From JAWUWD01 sp034112085 (GTDB lineage Bacteria > Bacteroidota > Bacteroidia > Cytophagales > Cyclobacteriaceae), in contig JAWUWD010000132.1 of assembly GCA_034112085.1 (NCBI GenBank), positions 1 through 20,926 of the forward strand: 20,926 nucleotides of DNA, read 5' to 3'. The first letter of the stretch is position 1, and every line of letters begins with the position of its first letter. The position numbers and the translations under genes are program-made. Of this stretch, positions 7,418 to 12,976 are shown piece by piece. The notes under the pieces were generated by a model that was given only the letters and a program-made list of their open reading frames with translations, was not told where the DNA came from and ran no database searches.

Positions 7418-7498
7418 TTATACACACATAGACACTGACTTGGATTTAGTCCAATAACTAAAATAAAAGTAAATATATGTGCTTCTGAATGTTTTCAT
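7418..7498 (-). CDS. Aromatic leader peptide of a transcription attenuator (26 aa)
   Basis: A short ORF upstream of the split DAHP synthase. It starts with ATG at 7498 and stops with TAA at 7420-7418. Aromatic residues are Phe4, Tyr8, Tyr10, Phe11, Tyr12, Phe13, Tyr15 and Trp16: eight of 26, with seven in the nine codons 8-16 (YIYFYFSYW). The remainder is ordinary and ends SVSMCV. Such density of exactly the pathway's end products, followed by a terminator, is the hallmark of leader peptides such as TrpL and PheL. Ribosome stalling on uncharged tRNA-Phe, -Tyr or -Trp would leave the antiterminator arm just downstream free. It begins 47 bases after the prephenate dehydratase stop. No clear Shine-Dalgarno is present, which is usual in this phylum. 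Confidence 0.8.
   Translation of the reverse strand: MKTFRSTYIYFYFSYWTKSKSVSMCV
7435..7454 (-). promoter_or_regulatory. Candidate pause hairpin and antiterminator arm of the attenuator
   Basis: In the leader RNA a five-base-pair hairpin, UUGGA (7454-7450) with UCCAA (7444-7440), has a five-base loop and contains the Trp16 codon. Just behind it AAGUCAG (7441-7435) is identical to part of the terminator's 3' arm and complementary to CUGACUU (7389-7383) in its 5' arm. These behave as regions 1:2, 2:3 and 3:4 of a trp-type attenuator. The antiterminator helix is only seven base pairs, so its stability needs a folding calculation. Confidence 0.65.
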
Positions 7499-7530
7499 TA
7501 AGTCGAATGTGTTCAATTGATCTTTTCAAT

Positions 7531-7562
7531 CAAAGCATTTTGAAGTTAATTTTTAGTGACAA
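7531..7562 (-). promoter_or_regulatory. Candidate Bacteroidota-type promoter for the attenuated operon
   Basis: On the minus strand TTG (7562-7560) is followed after 21 bases by ATGCTTTG (7538-7531). The phylum consensus is TTG, about 19-21 bases, then TAnnTTTG; here the TTTG core fits but TA reads AT. Transcription would start around 7525, some 25 bases before the leader peptide ATG. The site lies at the very end of the prephenate dehydratase gene, and transcription running through from the upstream genes is an alternative. Confidence 0.35.
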
Positions 7563-8103
7563 GTGCAAAAGTTGTGATATTGGGATCACTATCGTGAATG
7601 TTTTTACACAGCATATTTAATCCAGATTGTTGGATAGCCTCTTGACCAGATATTGCCGCTGACGTTACTTCATCATCGTTGTTTAGATCTATGAGGGCCT
7701 GAGAGTTACTTGAAGAAGGTATATGCTCCATGCGGTAGTTATTTAGAAAGATTTGACATTCATTCCAGGCTACGGGATGTGCATAGATTTTTTTTATATC
7801 AGAAAGGGGTGAGGATGACTTTGCCGTAAGATGCAATGAGATAGGCAATTCATATTCTCTAATAATTTTTAAATCAAGTTCAGAAATTTTTCTTGAGTTA
7901 TTGCCGACTTCTCCATGAATGGAATTGTCAATGGCAATCAAGCCAAATTGAATATCATTATTTTGTAAAGCTTCAAAGACTTGGTCGAAGCTAGTGAAAT
8001 ACTGCAATGGCAAATGCTCAATATTCTTTTTGCAAAGGATGTCATGAAAGGAATAGGCTGGGCCCAATGTCCCAAGGGTATTGTTACTTGAGAGTAGAGT
8101 CAC
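7546..8103 (-). CDS. Prephenate dehydratase domain protein, short form without ACT domain
   Basis: Converts prephenate to phenylpyruvate in phenylalanine synthesis if active. Its 185 residues match the catalytic PDT domain from end to end: GTLGPAYSFHD (11-21), FGLIAIDNSIHGEVGNN (53-69, the family's PiENSieG.V), HPVAWNECQIFL (109-120), SNSQALIDL (132-140) and AAISGQEAI...GLNML (149-165), ending in DSDPNITTFALV. The usual catalytic TRF motif reads TTF (177-179), keeping the threonine but losing the arginine. The protein ends just after this motif, so the ACT domain that normally gives phenylalanine feedback inhibition is absent. It overlaps the upstream DAHP synthase/chorismate mutase gene by 20 bases, so the two are translationally coupled and could channel chorismate to phenylpyruvate. 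Confidence 0.85.
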   Translation of the reverse strand: MTLLSSNNTLGTLGPAYSFHDILCKKNIEHLPLQYFTSFDQVFEALQNNDIQFGLIAIDNSIHGEVGNNSRKISELDLKIIREYELPISLHLTAKSSSPLSDIKKIYAHPVAWNECQIFLNNYRMEHIPSSSNSQALIDLNNDDEVTSAAISGQEAIQQSGLNMLCKNIHDSDPNITTFALVTKN

Positions 8104-9154
8104 TGGTATTGTTGAAAATGTCTGTTTGTTGCTTGATGGACTCTTGGTGGATCAATTTGTAAATATCTAAAACTAAATCAGGATTTAGATCTAGAATATT
8201 CCCCCATTCTGGCCTTGATTCGGTGATTTGTTTCCACCGTTCCATTTGAAGAATGGTGACATTGTTGTCACGTTTGTAGTTGCCGATCTGTTCGACCATC
8301 TTCATTCGTGCAGCGATCATTTCGATGATTTCTCTATCAACATGATCTACTTTGTCTCTGAGTTCATCCAGTTGATTGATGAACGTAATATCGGTAGAAG
8401 ATGCCTTTCTGATCCTCAATTTACTAAGTAAGTCACTTAGCACATCAGGGGTGATTTGTTGTTGCGCATCACTAAGGGCTTGATCTGGATTATTATGCGT
8501 TTCGATCATTAGCCCGTCATAGTTGAGATCGAGTGCCTTTTGACAAACTTCAAAGAGCATCGTTCTGTTGCCGGCAATATGACTCGGATCACAAATCAAC
8601 GGAATATGGCCCAAATTAGCCTTCAGTTCAATTGGAATTTGCCACATGGGTGGGTTGCGAAACCGTGTTTCTTGAAAGGATGAAAACCCTCTGTGAATAG
8701 CACTTATTTGATCAATGCCAGCACCATTTATTCGTTCGATTGCTCCCATCCACAATGATAGGTCAGGATTTATTGGATTTTTGATCATGACGGGAATTGA
8801 TGTCCCTCGAATAGCATCAGCAATTTCTTGCACCCCGAAAGGGTTTACAGTTGTGCGAGCACCTATCCAGAGGATATCAATGTCATATTTCAATGCCAAA
8901 TCTACATGTTGTGCTGAAGCAACTTCCGTTGTTGTTTTAATGTCATATTTCCCCTTTAGTTCTTGTAACCATTTCAGTGCTTCTTCTCCCTTGCCTTCAA
9001 ACTGATTTGGGCGGGTGCGTGGTTTCCATACGCCAGCGCGAATGGTTCGTATCCCTTGGGAAACCAATTGACCTACAGTCTGATCAAGTTGTTCCGGACT
9101 TTCAGCACTGCATGGCCCAGCAATGGTTATTAGATTATTTATGACACTATTCAT
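8084..9154 (-). CDS. Bifunctional DAHP synthase / chorismate mutase (intact paralogue)
   Basis: A 356-residue fusion catalysing the first step of the shikimate pathway and the chorismate-to-prephenate step. The barrel occupies about 8-250: IAGPCSAES with metal Cys15, KPRTRPNQFEG (44-54), LWIGARTTVNPFGVQE (95-110), VMIKNPINPDL (122-132), CDPSHIAGNR with His192, and MIETHNNPDQALSD with Glu219 and Asp229. The AroQ mutase follows at about 262-343 (LDELRDKVDHVDREIIEMI, then IGNYKRD, then ERW, then IHQESIK). It is closely related to the split copy at 6258-7340. No leader peptide or terminator lies upstream, so it should escape the attenuation that controls the other copy. It overlaps the prephenate dehydratase gene by 20 bases. 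Confidence 0.95.
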   Translation of the reverse strand: MNSVINNLITIAGPCSAESPEQLDQTVGQLVSQGIRTIRAGVWKPRTRPNQFEGKGEEALKWLQELKGKYDIKTTTEVASAQHVDLALKYDIDILWIGARTTVNPFGVQEIADAIRGTSIPVMIKNPINPDLSLWMGAIERINGAGIDQISAIHRGFSSFQETRFRNPPMWQIPIELKANLGHIPLICDPSHIAGNRTMLFEVCQKALDLNYDGLMIETHNNPDQALSDAQQQITPDVLSDLLSKLRIRKASSTDITFINQLDELRDKVDHVDREIIEMIAARMKMVEQIGNYKRDNNVTILQMERWKQITESRPEWGNILDLNPDLVLDIYKLIHQESIKQQTDIFNNTSDSTLK

Positions 9155-9258
9155 ACTTCAATACAAAAAGGCAAGATATAGATTTTCAGATTGTTTTGCT
9201 GTCTTTTATTTGTCTAACGTACAAAGCCAGAAATGTTTTTTATTTATCAGACGTAAAG

Positions 9259-9266
9259 TATATTTG
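9259..9266 (+). promoter_or_regulatory. Candidate -7 element for the proline dehydrogenase operon
   Basis: TATATTTG matches the Bacteroidota -7 consensus TAnnTTTG exactly and would start transcription about 14 bases before the ATG at 9287. No exact TTG is found at the -33 distance; that stretch is T-rich. The 132-base divergent region also has to carry the promoter of the DAHP synthase gene on the other strand, which I could not place. Confidence 0.45.
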
Positions 9267-9286
9267 CCCTACCAAAGACTAATAAT

Positions 9287-10468
9287 ATGGACTTAAAATC
9301 TGGAATATCTTTTGATGACATTGCAGTGGCGTTTTCAGCCAAATCAAACGCTGCTTTAAAAAAGGCAAACTTTCTTTTCAGTGTAGTAAGTCAACCTGCT
9401 ATTTCTAAAGTTGCTACAGGATCTGTGAAATTAGCTTTGAACCTGCACTTGCCTGTGATATGGGCGATTAAAAATACAATTTTTCAGTTGTTTTGTGGAG
9501 GGGAAACTATCGAAGATAGTCAGAAGACTATTGCCAATATGGGGAAGTTTGGAATAGGAACAATTTTGGATTATTCTGTAGAAGGTGAGAAGACCGAGGA
9601 GGGTTTTGACAATACAATGGAGGAAACTATTCGAACAATCATTCAATCCCAGAAGGATGACAATATTCCTTTTTCGGTATTTAAAATTACAGGGCTTGGA
9701 TCATTTGATTTGCTAGCTAAGGTGCAGAGCAAAGAAACATTGAATAATGACGAGGATGATGCATTCGCTCGGGTCAAAAGTCGAGTGCAAACGATCTGTG
9801 CTAAAGCGTTTGAACTCAATGTTAGACTTCTCATTGATGCTGAAGAAACTTGGATTCAGAATACTATTGATGACTTGGCATATGAGATGATGGTTCAGTT
9901 CAATAAAGACCAAGCTATTGTTTACAATACATTTCAGATGTATCGCGTAGATATGTTACAAAATTTGAAAAACGCTTTTCAAAATGCTGCAAGAGATGGA
10001 TATTACTTGGGAGCTAAGTTGGTTCGTGGTGCCTACATGGAAAAAGAAAGAGAGAGAGCAGAAGAGAAGGGTTATGACAGCCCGATACAACCAGATAAAA
10101 CAGCAGCAGATGTCGACTTCGACAAAGGGGTGAAGTTCTGCATTGATAATAAACAACGCGTATCCATGGTATGTGGATCACATAATGAATACAGTAATTA
10201 CTACCTCGTCATGCTCATGGAGAAGCACAGTATGTCTACTAATGATCCACGTGTATACTTTGCACAACTGTATGGTATGAGCGATAACATCTCATACAAC
10301 TTGGCAAAAGCAGGTTATAATGTAGCCAAGTATGTACCCTATGGACCAGTTAAGTCAGTGATGCCCTATCTTCTCAGGCGGGCAGATGAGAATACTTCTG
10401 TTGCTGGGCAAAGTAGTAGGGAGCTAACTTTGATTCGCAAAGAATTGAAAAGAAGACGCTCAGCTTAA
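9287..10468 (+). CDS. Proline dehydrogenase family protein
   Basis: FAD-dependent oxidation of proline to pyrroline-5-carboxylate, the first step of proline use. The 393 residues match the stand-alone Bacteroidota form. Motifs are TILDYSVEGEK (about 84-94), LLIDAEETWIQ (about 180-190), VQFNKDQAIVYNTFQMY with the barrel's substrate side, KLVRGAYMEKER (about 243-254), CGSHNEYSNY and the C-terminal flavin and substrate signature QLYGMSD...KYVPYGPVKSVMPYLLRRADEN. The arginine pair in YLLRRA.EN normally binds the proline carboxylate and is kept. A one-domain protein means the pyrroline-5-carboxylate dehydrogenase must be elsewhere. The next gene starts four bases downstream, so the two are almost certainly one operon. 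Confidence 0.93.
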   Translation: MDLKSGISFDDIAVAFSAKSNAALKKANFLFSVVSQPAISKVATGSVKLALNLHLPVIWAIKNTIFQLFCGGETIEDSQKTIANMGKFGIGTILDYSVEGEKTEEGFDNTMEETIRTIIQSQKDDNIPFSVFKITGLGSFDLLAKVQSKETLNNDEDDAFARVKSRVQTICAKAFELNVRLLIDAEETWIQNTIDDLAYEMMVQFNKDQAIVYNTFQMYRVDMLQNLKNAFQNAARDGYYLGAKLVRGAYMEKERERAEEKGYDSPIQPDKTAADVDFDKGVKFCIDNKQRVSMVCGSHNEYSNYYLVMLMEKHSMSTNDPRVYFAQLYGMSDNISYNLAKAGYNVAKYVPYGPVKSVMPYLLRRADENTSVAGQSSRELTLIRKELKRRRSA

Positions 10469-10471
10469 TCT

Positions 10472-11467
10472 ATGCTCAAACTCCAAAACGTATCTATTAA
10501 ACTTGATAATCGACAGATTATCAATGACATCTCTTTTGATCTTGGTGAAGGAAAAGTGCTATCTATAGTTGGCGAAAGTGGTGTTGGGAAAACTACTCTC
10601 TTGAGATCAGTTGCTGGCTTAGTAGATGTGGAGGGAGCAATTATATTCGATGGTAATGAAGTGATAGGGCCAAGCGAAAGATTGGTGCCGGGCGTTGATG
10701 GCATTGCCACAGTTTTCCAAGATTATCAGCTGATGCACAATAGGACGGTATATGAAAATATTTCCTATCCACTGCGTGCCTATGTCGAGGAGGAGCAGCG
10801 GAGCCATACAGAAGAGTTACTCAAAGTATTGATGCTCGACACTCACAAAGACCACTATCCTCAAGAGCTTTCTGGAGGTCAAAAACAACGCGTGGCCATA
10901 GCCCGAGCCTTGGCTGACGAACCCTCATTGCTGCTGATGGACGAACCATTTAGCAATATGGATGTAGCGCTTAGAGAAGTGGTGAAGTCTAGTGTGTTTT
11001 CGTACTTGAAACAGGAAGGTATCACGACTATATTGGTGACTCACGATCCGAAGGATGCTTTGGCGATTTCAGACCAGATAGCTGTCATCCAGTCGGGTGA
11101 AATAGGACAGTTAGCTGCCCCTAAGATGATTTATGAACAACCTGTAGATCAATATGTAATGTCTTGTTTTGGTCATTGCAACTACTGGAGTAAGAAGGCC
11201 TTTGAACTTGACTTTACAGTAAACATAGCAGACCATATCAATAAGGTAGCTATTCGCGTTGGTGATCTAATAGCTATCGGTAATGGGGAATCAGATTGCG
11301 AAGTACAAGTCTTAGAAAGTGTATATCAGGGGTCTGATCATTTGATCAAAAGTATCTCCAAATCGAATAATTTTGTCTACTTCTATTCAAAAGACTCATT
11401 TGACGTTGAGCAAATCATTTCACTTAAAGTAAGTGCACCGAAAATTCAATACTTTCAAGAGATTTAG
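10472..11467 (+). CDS. ABC transporter ATP-binding protein (PotA/FbpC-like), orphan
   Basis: A 331-residue importer-type ATPase. Visible parts are Walker A GESGVGKTT (34-42), Q-loop Gln83 (VFQDYQLM), signature LSGGQKQR (133-140), Walker B LLLMDEPF (153-160), and the H-loop His191 in LVTHDPKDAL. A C-terminal extension of about 110 residues, with VQVLESVYQGSDHLIKSI, looks like a TOBE-type regulatory domain as in PotA, ModC and FbpC. No permease or binding protein lies nearby; the only neighbour is proline dehydrogenase, four bases upstream. The substrate is therefore unknown. It may pair with a permease coded elsewhere or have a non-transport role. Confidence 0.9.
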   Translation: MLKLQNVSIKLDNRQIINDISFDLGEGKVLSIVGESGVGKTTLLRSVAGLVDVEGAIIFDGNEVIGPSERLVPGVDGIATVFQDYQLMHNRTVYENISYPLRAYVEEEQRSHTEELLKVLMLDTHKDHYPQELSGGQKQRVAIARALADEPSLLLMDEPFSNMDVALREVVKSSVFSYLKQEGITTILVTHDPKDALAISDQIAVIQSGEIGQLAAPKMIYEQPVDQYVMSCFGHCNYWSKKAFELDFTVNIADHINKVAIRVGDLIAIGNGESDCEVQVLESVYQGSDHLIKSISKSNNFVYFYSKDSFDVEQIISLKVSAPKIQYFQEI

Positions 11468-11535
11468 GCGAAACAAATTGATAGTTCTTGTGGAAACTGC
11501 AAGTAAGTCACACTTGTTTAGAAATTTGCTAAGAT

Positions 11536-12372
11536 TTAGAACTGACGATATTCAGATGACTTAATAACAATGTTTGCCTTTGCGTTGATCTTAGTAGCAA
11601 TACTTTTCATATCTACATCTTTAGAAGTAATATCATATTCCAAAACATGACCTTCTATCTCATCCGTGTCAAAATTCATCCAATTTTTGAGATTTAGATC
11701 TGAAGTCACCCAAAAACGTGCGTCCATTCCCTCGTCTTTAATGACATATTCGAAGCAGGTATATCCTAAGATTTTTTTGGAAGCACCGGTCTTTTTTATT
11801 TCTGAACCCTCAGGTTTTTTGAAATCTTGAGAAGGTAAATTTTGTGCATTGCCTGGCATTTGCGAGAGCCTCATTTTCATCCCTCCGGAATTGATAAAAA
11901 TATGGACTTCTTCACAGTCTGTAATGATAAGTGATTCACCACCTTCTTCAACATCGTAGTCTCCTAAATTGACGCTCATACCAGAATATTCACCTTCATT
12001 GGTAAGTAGAAAATTCATTTTAATGGGTTCTTCACTATTACTAGTAATCACCTCATGTTCTATTTTAGGACTAAAAGTGTATTGATCTCTGATATTGACA
12101 TCTTTAGTCGAAGCACCTGGATTCATGTATTTCAACATCGCAGATGCATCGTCAGATGCTGTGTTATTTCCCTTCTTTTTACTTGTTTGATAACCTCTCT
12201 GATCAAAAACTTCGACTAAGTCAGTTTGAATGGCGCCACTTACTGTCACTTGTTTCCCCTTGTTGTCAGCAGTGCCGGAGAACTTAATAATAAAGGAAGA
12301 TTCTTCCATAGCCTCTATGGTGACTTTACCAGAAGTGAGCTCCAGGTTTTGATATTTGGCAGATACCGCTCT
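11536..12372 (-). pseudogene. Downstream part of a broken DUF4412-type secreted protein gene
   Basis: This stretch continues, in the same frame, the ORF that stops with TAA at 12375-12373. The first 21 codons after the stop have no ATG but read naturally (AKYQNLELTSGKVTIEAMEE), so the ATG at 12309 is internal rather than a true start. The C-terminal half resembles DUF4412 proteins: MKMRLSQMP, a KKTGASKKILGYTCFEYVIKD segment and FWVTSDLNLKNW, the pattern of small envelope proteins common in Bacteroidota. Function is unknown. Without the N-terminal signal peptide this half could not be exported, so it is probably silent unless the TAA is read through or is a sequence error. Confidence 0.7.
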
Positions 12373-12759
12373 TTAGGTCATTTTAGCTGGATCATAAGCT
12401 ACACTAAATTTAATAAGCTCGCCTATTGGATAACTTCCTTCAACTACCTCATCTTCTCCTTGAATCTTTAAAGAATATCCATCAAAAATATCAGCTTCAT
12501 GCGTCCACCAAGAACCAGTTATTCTTGTTAAATTTTCTTCTTTTATGATTTTCGTTTTAGACAATTGCGAAATGGACATATCATCGTAAGCCGAATGCTG
12601 GATATTGGCCGTACCAAAACTATCTTCTTTTTTCTTCTTTTCAATTTCACTGATTTTATTGGCTACTTTGTTCTTGAGTCTATTCAGAAGTTGAGCTTCT
12701 GAAGTAAGGCCTGCGAAAAGAAAAAGTGAAATGGCAATAGAAGTAATAATTTTTTTCAT
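12373..12759 (-). CDS. Upstream fragment of the broken DUF4412-type protein, with signal peptide
   Basis: A 128-residue fragment starting at MKKIITS. It has a Sec signal peptide with hydrophobic core IAISLFLFAGL and a likely cleavage after SEA, then a basic amphipathic stretch (LLNRLKNKVANKISEIEKKKKED) typical of this protein group. The C-terminal part (GSWWTHEADIFDGYSLKI...EGSYPIGELIKFSVAYDPAKMT) runs straight into the downstream half apart from one TAA codon. An upstream in-frame ATG at 12795 would spoil the signal peptide, so 12759 is chosen. Restoring one base of the TAA would give a normal protein of about 407 residues. Confidence 0.65.
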   Translation of the reverse strand: MKKIITSIAISLFLFAGLTSEAQLLNRLKNKVANKISEIEKKKKEDSFGTANIQHSAYDDMSISQLSKTKIIKEENLTRITGSWWTHEADIFDGYSLKIQGEDEVVEGSYPIGELIKFSVAYDPAKMT

Positions 12760-12976
12760 TCTAGAAATTAAAAAAAAATCATAAATAAAATTCAATTTTC
12801 AAGCCTCATATATTGATAGCTATGCGATTTTTTGATGATTTCTATACCATTATTTAGTCAAACAGGCTCTTTCTTGTGTTTCACCTAAAATTATTCGTGA
12901 TGTAAACAAAAAAGATATTATCTGTTTTTAAATCAACTGCACAGGGTGTTCTTTTAGATGAAAGAGATTCAGTTTA
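12760..12976 (-). other. Intergenic region, no gene seen
   Basis: About 217 AT-rich bases between the DUF5686 gene and the broken DUF4412 gene. No convincing ORF, hairpin with T-tract or promoter was found by eye; it presumably holds the promoter of the DUF4412 gene. Confidence 0.4.

Noticed and set aside
7424..7454. A promoter-like pair (TTG, then TATGTGTG 21 bases on) on the minus strand inside the leader peptide
   Set aside because: The match to TAnnTTTG is imperfect, and initiation there would skip the aromatic codons, which fit attenuation much better.
9155..9286. A second aromatic leader peptide before the intact DAHP synthase gene
   Set aside because: No ATG-started short ORF with clustered aromatic codons and no terminator hairpin occur on the minus strand there.
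6723..12375. TAA reassigned as a sense codon in this genome
   Set aside because: aroA, aroB, both intact aro-cluster genes checked and proline dehydrogenase all end at TAA at the expected family length, so TAA is an ordinary stop here.
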